The notes under the pieces were generated by a model. It was not told where the DNA came from. It was given only the letters and a program-made list of their open reading frames with translations, and ran no database searches. The position numbers and the translations under genes are program-made. 64,000 nt of DNA from Actinomyces qiguomingii (GTDB lineage Bacteria; Actinomycetota; Actinomycetes; Actinomycetales; Actinomycetaceae): the NCBI RefSeq assembly GCF_004102025.1, contig NZ_CP025228.1, positions 3,348,001 through 3,412,000 on the forward strand, given 5' to 3'. Below are positions 42,666 to 52,185 of the stretch, in pieces (positions within the stretch are counted from its first letter, which is position 1; each line of letters begins with the position of its first letter).

Positions 42666-43679
42666 CGTCCGGCCCGCGGACGTTGAGGAGGCACGCACCA
42701 CGAGGGCGGGGGTCGCCAGACGAACGGTCCGCGAGATCCCGTCACTGAGATACGCCCGCAGGAGCCCGGCGGCGGTCTGGCCCATCTCGCCCGGCTCCCG
42801 ATGGATGGCCGTCACATCGGGACTCAGCACGCGAAGGACGGCCGAGTCCTCCAGGGAGATGACGGCCATGCCGGAGGCGATGTCCTTGTGCGCCTGTTTC
42901 AGCACCGACAGGCCACCGACCGCGAGTACTTCGTTGTCGTAGATGATCGCGTCGGGCACCCGCCTGCTCCCGATGAGTTCGGCGGTGGCCTGAGCGCCGG
43001 AGCGCTCGGAGTAGTCGGGAGCCTGCACGACCATTATCTCAACCCCCTCACGCCTACCGGAGGCAGATAAAGCGTTGGTGCGCCGCGCATTGTGCATAAC
43101 GCCGGCGGCGCCGCTGACATAGGCGATGCGAGCGCGCCTCTGCTCAATCAGGTGGGCCAGAACTATGTCCATCATGCCCTCGTCGTCGCCGACGACGGCG
43201 GGCATGCCGGCGGCGTCAGGCTCACCTACCAGCACATACGGCAGGCCGAGCTCGCCAAGCACCGCCAAGCGCGGATCCTCACTGCGCGGGTCGACCACCA
43301 CGGCGCCGTCGACCCGCCGCTGCGCCCACCACGAGCGGTAAGTGGCGATCTCCTCCGCCGTCGTCTCAACGATCTGCAGCACCAGGGCGAGCCCGTCAAC
43401 CGCCAGCTCACCCTGCATGCCGACAATGAATTCGAAGAAGAAGCGTTCGGCCGCCACGGCATGGCTCGGCCTGGCGATGACCAGGCCCACGGCCCCGGCG
43501 CGGGAGGCGGACAGGGCTCGCGCCGCAGCATTGGGCGTCCACCCCATCTGATTCGCGACGGCAACAACCCTGCTGCGGGTGCTGTCGGAGACGCCCGGAC
43601 GACCGTTCAGGGCGAAGGACACCGCCGACGGCGACACGCCGGCTACCTCCGCAATGTCGCGGATGGTGGGACGTTCCAT
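42642..43679 (-). CDS. LacI family transcriptional regulator
   Basis: A 345-residue repressor: N-terminal LacI helix-turn-helix TIRDIAEVAGVSPSAVSFALNG with the hinge helix NAAARALSASRAGAVGLV, then a periplasmic-binding-type sugar domain (FEFIVGMQGEL, VDGAVVVDPRS, LPYVLVGEPD, AIIYDNEVLAVG). It is divergent from the GH38/GH5/sugar-transporter cluster and is the obvious controller of it, probably released by a mannose-containing sugar. CATACT 6 bases before the ATG at 43679 suggests a leaderless message. Confidence 0.92.
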   Translation of the reverse strand: MERPTIRDIAEVAGVSPSAVSFALNGRPGVSDSTRSRVVAVANQMGWTPNAAARALSASRAGAVGLVIARPSHAVAAERFFFEFIVGMQGELAVDGLALVLQIVETTAEEIATYRSWWAQRRVDGAVVVDPRSEDPRLAVLGELGLPYVLVGEPDAAGMPAVVGDDEGMMDIVLAHLIEQRRARIAYVSGAAGVMHNARRTNALSASGRREGVEIMVVQAPDYSERSGAQATAELIGSRRVPDAIIYDNEVLAVGGLSVLKQAHKDIASGMAVISLEDSAVLRVLSPDVTAIHREPGEMGQTAAGLLRAYLSDGISRTVRLATPALVVRASSTSAGRTSDVLATS

Positions 43680-43729
43680 GACGGCAGTATGCCACGACTG
43701 ATCCGCTCATCGACTTCCACCAGAACCGC

Positions 43730-43758
43730 TTGACCGCTTACATAACACGGTTTAGCCT
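43730..43758 (+). promoter_or_regulatory. Promoter of the mannosidase operon with LacI-type half operator
   Basis: TTGACC (43730-43735), a 17-base spacer and TAGCCT (43753-43758) form a good sigma-70-type promoter. Over the -10, AACACGGTTTAG (43744-43755) is, on the other strand, CTAAACCGTGTT, matching CTAAACCGGTGTA in the operator-like palindrome before the sugar-binding protein gene (48269-48284). Confidence 0.6.
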
Positions 43759-43828
43759 GGCTTTCATCAGGCGGTCCGCCGCCTACGGACATTCGCCTAG
43801 TCAACCGCCCGCGCCAATGGAGGCCGCC

Positions 43829-46800
43829 GTGCACGACAACCGCCCGCTGCTCCTCAAACACGTTGACCGCATTCTCAACGAGAGGATCCGCCCGGCCGTC
43901 CTTGAGACCATCGCCCCCCTGCATGTTGAGGCCTGGGAGGTCACCGATGACGCCGGGCCCGCAGCCGGCGTCCCCGGCGCGGGTGCCCCAGTCCCCTTCT
44001 CGGTCGCCCTGGCCGCCCATACCCCTACCGCGCCTTCGAGATACCCGGGGTCTGGGGACCGGCGTGGGGCACCACCTGGTTCCGGATGAGTGTTCAAATC
44101 CCCGCTGAGATTCGCACCGAACACCTCGAGTTGGACATTGACCTCGGCTGGGAGCCCCACTCCCCCGGGTTTCAGGCCGAGGGACTGGTACGCGCCCCCG
44201 ACGGAAGCGCCGTGAAGGCAATCAATCCCCGGAATCAATGGGTTCCCGTCTCACCGGCGCTGCTGGACGACACCGGCCGCCTCACCCTGTACCTCGAAGC
44301 CGCCTCCAACCCGCTGCTCCTGGATGTCCCACCGTTCCAACCCACGGCGGACGGCTCCCGGATCACCCAGTCCCACGCGCCGCTGTACACCTTCCGCACC
44401 GCTCGGCTCGTCCGGGTCCACGATCAGGTGCGCGCCCTGGCTGCGGATGTCGACACCCTGCTGGGACTGGCGCGGACGCTGCCGGAGGACTCCCTGCGCA
44501 TGTGGAAAGTGCTGATCGGCACCGCCGAAGCGATTGACCGGCTCGATCCGGCAGACATCCGCTCCACGGCAGCCGCAGTGCGAGAACTGCTGAACCCGCT
44601 TTTGGCCACACCCGCAGCTCATGACGCGGTGACGCTGGGAACCATCGGACACGCACATATCGACTCCGCCTGGCTGTGGCCCGTCCGCGAGTCGCGGCGC
44701 AAGGCGGTGCGCACCCTGGCCAATGTGATACGCCTGCTTCAGGACGGGTCACCGATGATCTTCGCCCTCCCCGCGGCCCAGCACGCAGCCTGGGTCAAGG
44801 AGGAGGACCCGGCACTGTTCGAACAGCTCAAGGCCCAGGTCGCCGCCGGGCGCATTGTTCCGGTCGGCGGTTCCTGGGTTGAACCCGACGCGGTGCTGCC
44901 CTCGGGCGAGTCCCTGGTGCGCCAACTGACCGAGGGCACGGCCTTCTTCCGCGATGAGCTCGGGGCGGTGTGCCATGAGATCTGGCTGCCGGACTCCTTC
45001 GGTTACACCGGGGCGCTGCCGCAGATCGCCCACCTGGCCGGCTATGACAACTTCCTCACCCAGAAGATCTCCTGGAACCAGGTTGACGCCTTCCCCCACC
45101 ACACCCTGTGGTGGGAGGGGATCGACGGCACCCGGATTTTCACCCACTTCCCCCCGGCGGACACCTACGGCGCCGAGGTAAGCGCAGAACAGGTGCAGCA
45201 CGCTCAACGCAATTTCAAGGACAAGGGGCGCGCCTCCACCGAGCTCTTCCTCTACGGCTACGGCGACGGCGGAGGCGGGCCGGTCCGCGAGATGCTCGAC
45301 CGCATAGAGCGCAGAAAGGATCTGGCCGGCTCGCCCCGGATGGAGCATATGACCTCCGCGGAATTCTTTGGACGCGCCCGCGCGGAGTATCCCAACGCTC
45401 CCGTCTGGGTCGGCGAGCTGTACCTGGAGAAGCACCGGGGCACACTCACCAGTCAGGCGGCGATTAAGCGCGGCAATCGCGAGGCCGAGGCGGCACTGCG
45501 CGAGGCCGAGACCTGGTGCACAACCGCCTGGGTGCGCGGCCTGCTCGCCGACGACGCCTACCCGGCCGCCCTTCTTCATCGCCTGTGGCGCACCACCCTG
45601 CTGTGCCAATTCCACGACATCCTGCCGGGTTCGTCGATCGCCTGGGTCTATGAGGACGCCGAGGCAGCGCTGGCACAGGTCATCGCCACCGCCCGCACCC
45701 TGGCCGCGAGCGCCCGGCAGGCCCTGGCGCAACGCACGCCGACCGAGCTTGTTTCCGCCCCCGTCCCCGCTGCTGTGCGTGAAGAGCCTGCGATCTTCCC
45801 GCAGCACGGTGCCACACCTTCCCAGGCCCCGCGCCGGCTCGTATTCAATGCTGCGCCCGCGGCGCAGTGTGTGGATGGTGTGGAGATTCCGCCCCTGGGA
45901 GCCGCGGTGGTGGCGACCGGTACGGCCGGCGCCGAGGCGACCGTCATCGACGCCGGAAGCGCCGACGCCTCGATCACGCGCCTGCAGGACGGCGGGGTGA
46001 TCCTTGCGGTCGACGGCGCACGGGCGCAGTTCGACGCGTCCGGGGCAGTCCTGTCACTGTCATTCAATGTTGACGGCGATCGTCAGGAGATCGTCCCGCC
46101 GGGACAGCGACTCGGTTGCCTCCAGATCGCCAACGACTTCCCCAACGAATGGGACGCCTGGGACCTGGACCCCTTCTACCGCAACTCCATACGCGAAGTC
46201 CCGGGCCGGCTCCTTCAGGCGCGCGTGCAGGCCGGGGCGGCGCTCGCCGTCGTCGAGGCGCCCTTCGGGGATTCACGCGCCCGCCTGACATGGACGCTGA
46301 CAGGCGACGAAATGGACCTGCGCGTAGACGTCTGCTGGCAGGAGACGGACAAGCTGCTCAAACTGGCCTTCCCCACCGATGTGCACACCGACTGCGCGGC
46401 CTACGGGGCGCAGTTCGGTCACGTGCGCCGCCCCACCCATGACAACACCTCCTGGGACGCCTACCGCTTTGAGGTATGCGCCCACAAATGGCTGCAGTTG
46501 GGTGAGCCCGGCCGTGGCGTCGGCATCACCAATGACGCCACTTACGGCTGGGATATAACCCGACATCCGCGGCGGGGCGGCGGCACCTGGTCACTGGTGC
46601 GGGCTTCGCTGCTGCGGTCCGCGCGTTTCCCCGATCCGGATCAGGATCGGGGTGAGCACTCCTTCCGCTTCTCGGTGCTGCCCTGTGCCGGGACGCGCGA
46701 GGCCCGGCAGGCCGCATACCGTCTGGACCTGCCGGTGCGGGAGTTGGCCGCCCCCGACGACGCCGTCGACGTAGTCCCGCTGGTGACCGCCTCTGGCGCC

Positions 46801-47073
46801 GTCATCGAATCGCTCCATGCGGCCGACGACGACTCCGGGGATGTGCTGGTGCGCCTGTACGAGCCGGAGGGCGCGCGTACCCGGGTGACGCTGCGTTCCG
46901 ATGATCTGACCGGAGCCGTGGGGACAGACCTGCACGGAAATCCCGACTCCGCGTTGGGCGTCGCTATCGCTCCCACCCCGGACCAGGCGGGGGCCTGGAG
47001 CTTCGAATTGCACCCCTTCGGAATCGCCACCGTGCGGATGAGTCAGCAGTCCAAGCGCAAGGGAGGCCACTGA
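43829..47073 (+). CDS. GH38 alpha-mannosidase, N-terminus split by a frameshift
   Basis: The main open part (from ATG 44086, 995 residues) covers the GH38 catalytic domain: zinc site GHAHIDSAWLWP, nucleophile Asp in WLPDSFGYTGALPQI, CQFHDILPGSSI, and a long beta-rich C-terminus (NDFPNEWDAWDLDPFYR, DNTSWDAYRFEVCAHKW). The expected first about 85 residues are in another frame from GTG 43829 (GGAGG upstream): HDNRPLLLKHVDRILNERIR ... VPFSVALAA. They rejoin as YRAFEIPGVWGPAWGTTWFR at about 44020. One base change near 44015-44030 therefore splits the gene. It may be a sequencing error or a real inactivation. GH38 enzymes here would trim alpha-mannose from N-glycans. Confidence 0.85.
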
Positions 47074-47075
47074 CA

Positions 47076-48254
47076 ATGAGGTTCGGAGTCAACTACACCC
47101 CGCGAGTGGGCTGGTTCCACTCCTGGCTGGACCTGGATCCGGTGCTCGTGGCCGAAGACATGGCCACCATCCGGGCCGTCGGGGCGGACCATGTGCGGAT
47201 CTTCCCGCTGTGGCCGCTGTTGCAGCCCAATCGGTCGTTGATCCGGCCGGCGGCCGTTGACGATGTTCTGCGCGTGGTTGATATCGCGGGCCAGGCGGGG
47301 CTGACGGTGACGGTCGATGCGCTGCAGGGGCATTTGTCCTCCTTCGACTTCCTGCCATCGTGGGTGACCACCTGGCACAGCGGGAATCTCTTCACCGATC
47401 CGAGCGTGGTATCGGGCCAGGCCGAGCTGGTGCGCAACCTCGCCCGGGAGCTTTCCTCGCGCCCGCATGCCGACGGGCTGAGCCTGGGCAACGAGTTCAT
47501 CCAGTTCGCCTCCCGGCGCCATCCCCAGCGCTCACCGCTGCGAGGCGACCAGGCCGAGCACTGGCTGACCACCCTGCTGGAGGCGGCGCGGCAGGAGTGG
47601 CCCGCCGGCAGGTTTACGCACTCATTCGACGACGACCTGTGGTTCGACGACTCCCACCCCTTCACGCCCGCGCATGCGCTCCTGGGAGACGCCACCACGG
47701 TGCATTCGTGGATCTTCATGCAGGTTGGTCCGCGGTACGGCAGCGGGCACCCCGCGCTAACACTGTTCGCGCGTTATCTCGTCGAGCTGGCCCGGGCCTG
47801 GGGAGGGGATCGCCGACCCGTCTGGCTGCAGGAGGTCGGCGCGCCCGTCACGCACGTGCCCGACGCCGACGCACCCGCCTTTATCACCGACACAATCGCC
47901 CATCTCACGGGGTTGGATGGCAAACCGGCGGCGAAGAATCTGGAGGCGATCACCTGGTGGTGCTCCCACGACGTCTCCCGCGACCTGGCCGATTTCCCCG
48001 AGCTTGAGTACTCCCTCGGTCTGATCGACTCAACTGGAGCGATCAAGCCGACCGGACGCGCCTTCCGTGATGCCGTCGACGCCGTCGGCGAGTCCGCCAC
48101 CGCGCGCCCGGAGTCCCCGGAGGGCCTCCCACAACTGGTGCTGCCGACGGCCGATCCTGCGCAGCGTTCCAAGTCCGGTCCGAACTCGGATCTGTTCGAC
48201 CAGTGGCAACGAATGGCCTCTCAGGGACCGGCCCCTGAACTCCGACTGCCCTGA
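47076..48254 (+). CDS. GH5-like glycoside hydrolase (possible GH5_18 beta-mannosidase)
   Basis: A 392-residue cytoplasmic TIM-barrel glycosidase: MRFGVNYTPRVGWFHSWLDL, DHVRIFPLWPLLQPN, acid/base Glu in LSLGNEFIQFA, HSWIFMQVGPRYG, nucleophile Glu in VWLQEVGAP and the barrel end EAITWWCSHDV. The motif set fits clan GH-A family 5. The bifidobacterial GH5_18 enzymes, which split the core Man-beta-GlcNAc of N-glycans, look similar and also sit beside GH38 genes; that reading is from family knowledge, not proven here. It starts 2 bases after the GH38 stop. Confidence 0.8.
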   Translation: MRFGVNYTPRVGWFHSWLDLDPVLVAEDMATIRAVGADHVRIFPLWPLLQPNRSLIRPAAVDDVLRVVDIAGQAGLTVTVDALQGHLSSFDFLPSWVTTWHSGNLFTDPSVVSGQAELVRNLARELSSRPHADGLSLGNEFIQFASRRHPQRSPLRGDQAEHWLTTLLEAARQEWPAGRFTHSFDDDLWFDDSHPFTPAHALLGDATTVHSWIFMQVGPRYGSGHPALTLFARYLVELARAWGGDRRPVWLQEVGAPVTHVPDADAPAFITDTIAHLTGLDGKPAAKNLEAITWWCSHDVSRDLADFPELEYSLGLIDSTGAIKPTGRAFRDAVDAVGESATARPESPEGLPQLVLPTADPAQRSKSGPNSDLFDQWQRMASQGPAPELRLP

Positions 48255-48268
48255 TCTACTCAACCAGC

Positions 48269-48284
48269 ACTAAACCGGTGTAGT
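48269..48284. promoter_or_regulatory. LacI-type operator candidate
   Basis: ACTAAACCGGTGTAGT is a near-perfect 16-bp palindrome with central CCGG, typical of LacI-family sites. It lies 53 bases before the sugar-binding protein gene and shares CTAAACCG-GTGT with the site at 43744-43755. Confidence 0.6.
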
Positions 48285-48336
48285 CTCTGTTCAGTGGCGT
48301 GGACGCCACCGCTTCAATGACGAAGGGAGTTCCACC

Positions 48337-49632
48337 ATGAAGCTCACCCGCCGCCGCCTGCTCATGGGCCTTTCCGCCGCATCGGCAGCGGCCCTGTCCG
48401 CCTGCACCGGCTCCAACGGCCCCAGTGGCTCCAACGGTTCCAATCCCGGGGCTGTCTCCGGGTCCGGGGAGCTGTCCGGCGAGATCACCTTCCAGACCTG
48501 GTCACTCAAGGACGATCGCTTCACGCCCTACTTCGAGGCCCTTATCAAGGCCTTCCAGGATGACAATCCCGGCACCACCATCAACTGGATCGACCAGCCC
48601 GGCGACGGCTACGAGGAGAAGATCCTCCAGCAGGCCAACTCCGGCGAATTGCCGGACGTCATCAACCTTCCCGAGGGCTTCGCCTACAAACTCGCGCAGG
48701 TCTCCCAGCTCCTCGACCTGCGGGCGGCGGATGCTGACATTCTGGGAACCTACGTACAAGGCGGCCTGGACGCCTACACCTATGACGGCATTGAGGGTGT
48801 ATACGGCTATCCGTGGTACCTGGGCACCGACGTGTGCTGGTGGAACACCGAGATGCTGGAGCAGGCGGGCCTGTCCCCCGAGGACGCGCCCGCGGATCTG
48901 GACGCCTACATCGACTGGTGCACCACCGCCGCGGACAAGGGCGTCTACTTGGCATCCACCATGCCCGGCCTGATGGAGATCAGGGACTACGGCGTCGAGA
49001 TCTTCGACGGCACCCAGTTCACCTTCAACACCGACCGGGCCGCTCAGATCGTGGGGAAGTACGCCGAGCTCTACCGGGCCGGTGCCATGCCCTCCGAGGT
49101 CCTCAACGACGATTACGCCGGCAATGCGACCATGTACACCCAGGAGAAGGTCGGCTACACCACCGCCACGGGATCATTCGTAACCCAGTTGACGAACGAC
49201 GCGCCAACCCTCCTGGACAAGACGGACTGCTCGGCGCGCTTCACCACGCCGCCGCTGTACATCCAGGGGATCACCGTGGCCGCGAACTCCGGGAATCCCG
49301 CCCTGGCACTGGCATTCGCCCAGTACGTGACCAACAATGAAAACCAGGTCGCCTTCGTGAAGATCGCCCAGGGGTTCATGCCCGGAACTCTGGCGGGCAA
49401 CAACGATCCGGAGTCCTTCACCGGGGACGTCTCCGATCCGCTGATGAAGAAGGCCATCGAACTGGCGGCCGCGGCCATGCCCGACGCCGAGACGGTCAAG
49501 CCGGTCCAGTACACCGACGACATGAGCACCTACACCCAGCAGCAGATCGCGCTCGCGATGAAGGGGGATCTCTCCCCGAAGGAAGCACTGGACGCCGCCG
49601 TAGCGTACTGCAACGAGAATCTCAACGTTTGA
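48337..49632 (+). CDS. Sugar ABC transporter substrate-binding lipoprotein
   Basis: A 431-residue lipoprotein: RRRLLMGLSAASAAALSAC lipobox, then a family-1-type solute-binding protein (GEITFQTWSLKDDRF, DNPGTTINWIDQPGDGYEEK, PDVINLPEGFAYKLAQ, YPWYLGTDVCWWNTEMLEQA). It captures an oligosaccharide outside the cell for the two permeases downstream. No ATPase is present in the operon, so a shared MsiK/UgpC-type ATPase elsewhere is expected. A LacI-type operator candidate precedes it. Confidence 0.92.
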   Translation: MKLTRRRLLMGLSAASAAALSACTGSNGPSGSNGSNPGAVSGSGELSGEITFQTWSLKDDRFTPYFEALIKAFQDDNPGTTINWIDQPGDGYEEKILQQANSGELPDVINLPEGFAYKLAQVSQLLDLRAADADILGTYVQGGLDAYTYDGIEGVYGYPWYLGTDVCWWNTEMLEQAGLSPEDAPADLDAYIDWCTTAADKGVYLASTMPGLMEIRDYGVEIFDGTQFTFNTDRAAQIVGKYAELYRAGAMPSEVLNDDYAGNATMYTQEKVGYTTATGSFVTQLTNDAPTLLDKTDCSARFTTPPLYIQGITVAANSGNPALALAFAQYVTNNENQVAFVKIAQGFMPGTLAGNNDPESFTGDVSDPLMKKAIELAAAAMPDAETVKPVQYTDDMSTYTQQQIALAMKGDLSPKEALDAAVAYCNENLNV

Positions 49633-49646
49633 CAGGCGGTTTTCGC

Positions 49647-50606
49647 ATGCATCTGCGTCATCGCCTCACCCCCTACATCCTGGTCGCACCGGCAACGATC
49701 TGGGTAATGGTCTTCGCCCTCTGGCCCTTCGCGAACACCGTGATCCTGGCCTTCACCGATGCCAGACCGCTGCGCCCCGCCCGGTTCACCGGCCTGGACA
49801 ACTTTGCGCGCATCCTGGACGACCCGCAGGTCGGTTACGCCCTCACCACTTGCCTGGTCTACGTGCTCGTATGCGTCCCACTGCTGACGATCGTTCCGCT
49901 GCTGTTGGCGCTGCTGATATCGAAGTACATGCCCGGGATGTCCTTCTTCCGCACGGTCTACTACTTCCCCGTGATCGCCTCGGTCGTGGTCGTGGGCATC
50001 ATCTGGTCGTGGATGTTCGACTCGCGCGGGGTGGTCAATCAGGCGATCGAGTTCCTGGGCGGAACGGGTGTCGACTTCCTAACCGACCGCTGGTGGATTC
50101 TCCTGTGTTCCATCCTACTGACCACCTGGAAGGGTCTGGGGTATTACATGGTGGTCTACCTGGCGGCCCTGGGAAATGTGGGTCGTGAGCTGCACGAGGC
50201 GGCCGCATTAGACGGTGCTGGCGCGGTGCGCCGCTTCTGGTCCATCACGGTTCCCGGTGTGCGCGGCGCCATGCTTCTGGTCTCCGCTCTGATCGCCACC
50301 TCGGCCATGAGGATCTTCTCCGAGATCTACATACTCACCAACGGTTCCGGCGGCCCGGGTGGGCAGGCGATGAGCCTGGTCATGCTCATCCAGCGCAAGG
50401 GCGCGGGACTGGACGGACAGCTCGGCTACGCCTCGGCGCTATCGGTGATGCTCTTCCTGCTCACCATCGGACCACTTGTGTTGACCGCCTTCCTCAACAA
50501 TGGCACCGACATCTCCGCCATGCGCAGCGCGTTGCGCAAACGGCGCGCGCATAGGGCTGCCCTGCGTGAGAACGCCGTGCGGGCGAGCAAGAAGGTCTCA
50601 CGATGA
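49647..50606 (+). CDS. Sugar ABC transporter permease (MalF type)
   Basis: A 319-residue inner-membrane protein with six helices starting TPYILVAPATIWVMVFALWP and the EAA loop ELHEAAALDGAGAVRRFWSI that docks the ATPase. ATG 49647 is chosen over a TTG overlapping the previous stop. Its end overlaps the next permease start (ATGA, 50603). Works with the binding protein at 48337. Confidence 0.92.
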   Translation: MHLRHRLTPYILVAPATIWVMVFALWPFANTVILAFTDARPLRPARFTGLDNFARILDDPQVGYALTTCLVYVLVCVPLLTIVPLLLALLISKYMPGMSFFRTVYYFPVIASVVVVGIIWSWMFDSRGVVNQAIEFLGGTGVDFLTDRWWILLCSILLTTWKGLGYYMVVYLAALGNVGRELHEAAALDGAGAVRRFWSITVPGVRGAMLLVSALIATSAMRIFSEIYILTNGSGGPGGQAMSLVMLIQRKGAGLDGQLGYASALSVMLFLLTIGPLVLTAFLNNGTDISAMRSALRKRRAHRAALRENAVRASKKVSR

Positions 50607-51529
50607 CATCCACGACCGCCGAGCGCGCGAGAACCTCCACCCCCGCCCCGACCAAACCCTATAAGGACCGCTTCTGGCGCCGCAGGGGTGAATCCGACTT
50701 CCTGAAACCCACCGCGGCCGGCGCCGTCGTACGCTATGTGCTGCTCATCGCCATGGCGGGCATCGCCGTCTTCCCCTTCCTGTGGCAGCTGTCGACCTCC
50801 CTGAAGGGCGCGTCGGAGAACATCTATGCATTTCCGCCCCAGCTGCTCCCGGAGCATCCGACGCTAGAGCACTATGCGACGGTCTCACGTACCATACCGA
50901 TCCTGAAGTACGCCTGGCACTCACTGGCAGTGGGCGTGGCCACCGTGGCCAGCCAGGTCTTCTTCTGCACCTGCGCCGGCTACGCCATGGGCATCCTGAA
51001 GTTCCGCGGGAAGTACCTGTTCCTGGCGATATTCCTATCAACCCTGCTACTGCCGGGCGAGGTGACGCTGACCAGCCAGTACCTGACCGTCAGGTCACTC
51101 GGTTTCGCGAACTCCCTCGTGGGCGTCTTCCTGCCCGGAGCCATCGGCGCCGTCAACGTCCTGCTGATCACGACCGCCTGCGCCATGATTCCCAGGGACA
51201 TCCTTGAGGCCGCAGAGATTGACGGCGCGTCCACCTGGCAGCGCATCCGGCATGTGGTGTGGCCGAACATCCGCGGCATGGTCAGCGTCGTTGCCCTGTT
51301 CTCCTTCATCGGAGCCTGGGACGACTTCCTGTGGCCGCTGGTGGTCCTGTCGGATCCCGAGAAGTACACGCTCACCGTGGGCATGCAGTACCTGCAGTCG
51401 AACTTCGGGTCCAACCCACGCGTGGTAGCCGCCGGAACAATCATCGCGTTGGTTCCGATCATCATGCTGTTCGCCCTGGCGCAGAAGCAGTTCTTCAAGG
51501 GCGTTCAGGAAGGCGGTGTCAAAGGTTGA
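50603..51529 (+). CDS. Sugar ABC transporter permease (MalG type)
   Basis: A 308-residue permease with a hydrophilic N-terminus of about 40 residues, six helices (YVLLIAMAGIAVFPFLWQL first) and the EAA loop ILEAAEIDGASTWQRIRHVVWP. It completes the importer with the genes at 48337 and 49647 and is the last gene of the LacI-controlled cluster. Array R6 follows after about 190 bases. Confidence 0.92.
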   Translation: MTSTTAERARTSTPAPTKPYKDRFWRRRGESDFLKPTAAGAVVRYVLLIAMAGIAVFPFLWQLSTSLKGASENIYAFPPQLLPEHPTLEHYATVSRTIPILKYAWHSLAVGVATVASQVFFCTCAGYAMGILKFRGKYLFLAIFLSTLLLPGEVTLTSQYLTVRSLGFANSLVGVFLPGAIGAVNVLLITTACAMIPRDILEAAEIDGASTWQRIRHVVWPNIRGMVSVVALFSFIGAWDDFLWPLVVLSDPEKYTLTVGMQYLQSNFGSNPRVVAAGTIIALVPIIMLFALAQKQFFKGVQEGGVKG

Positions 51530-51610
51530 GGGATGTTGCCCACCCGCGCGGGCCCGTCACCCAGGCCTGCGCCAGGGGCTCGGCATACCGGAACGTCGCC
51601 GCAAGCCCGC

Positions 51611-51656
51611 GGCACACGGCACACGGCACACGGCACACGGCACACGGCACACGGCC
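51611..51656. repeat. 7-bp tandem repeat (GGCACAC x6)
   Basis: Six consecutive GGCACAC units follow the sugar transporter. Such short tandem repeats vary by slippage. The whole gap 51530-52185 has no gene. Confidence 0.85.
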
Positions 51657-51720
51657 AAGGTAGCCAGCCTACGCAACCGATCCCGCTCATTGCCGGCTCT
51701 TCCAGCTCAAACCCTACTCG

Positions 51721-51820
51721 CCGAGTTCGGTAGAAATAACCATCGAGTTCGGTAGAAATAACCATCGAGTTCGGTCGATATGACGATCGAGTTCGGTCGA
51801 TATGACGATCGAGTTCGGTT
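51721..51820. repeat. 22-bp intergenic array R6 (5 units)
   Basis: GAGTTCGG at 51723, 51745, 51767, 51789 and 51811, exactly 22 bp apart. The first two linkers are identical (TAGAAATAACCATC), as are the last two (TCGATATGACGATC). It runs into the composite-element block. Confidence 0.87.
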
Positions 51821-52103
51821 GGTGGAGCCTGCGGGGCCAGGGAAAGTGTCCGGAGTCGGCACAAACTATGTTTCGCCGCCCGACCCCGCCCACCAGGTCC
51901 GCAGAATTCCAACTAGTCTGAGGGAATCTGCTGGGAGGGGCGGGGTGTTCTGGACTGCCTGGCTGCGGATGGACCACCTGCCTGCCATTGGATCACCTGA
52001 AACGCACTCTCAGACGGTCCAACCGCAGGAACCCGGTCCAAATACGAGGCCAGCAGCCGACCGGGCCCACGCAAACTCACTACATCCTCAAACCGGAAGA
52101 GCC
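51817..52103 (+). repeat. Composite repeat element, left copy flanking the immunity-like gene
   Basis: GGTTGGTGGAGCC, GGGAAAGTGTCCGGAGTC, GGCACAAACTATGTT and ACCCCGCCCACCAGGTCC match, with changes, the inverted right copy at 54110-54258. Next, GAAACGCACTCTCAGACGG and TCCTCAAACCGGAAGAGCC (51999-52103) match the inverted 53635-53764. A further AAACACGAAAAGCC lies at about 52146. Confidence 0.75.
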
Positions 52104-52185
52104 TCGCTGCCTCCCACGTCCCATGAATTTCCCCTCCTCACCCACAAACACGAAAAGCCACATATCGAATTGTTACAGGCGAAAG

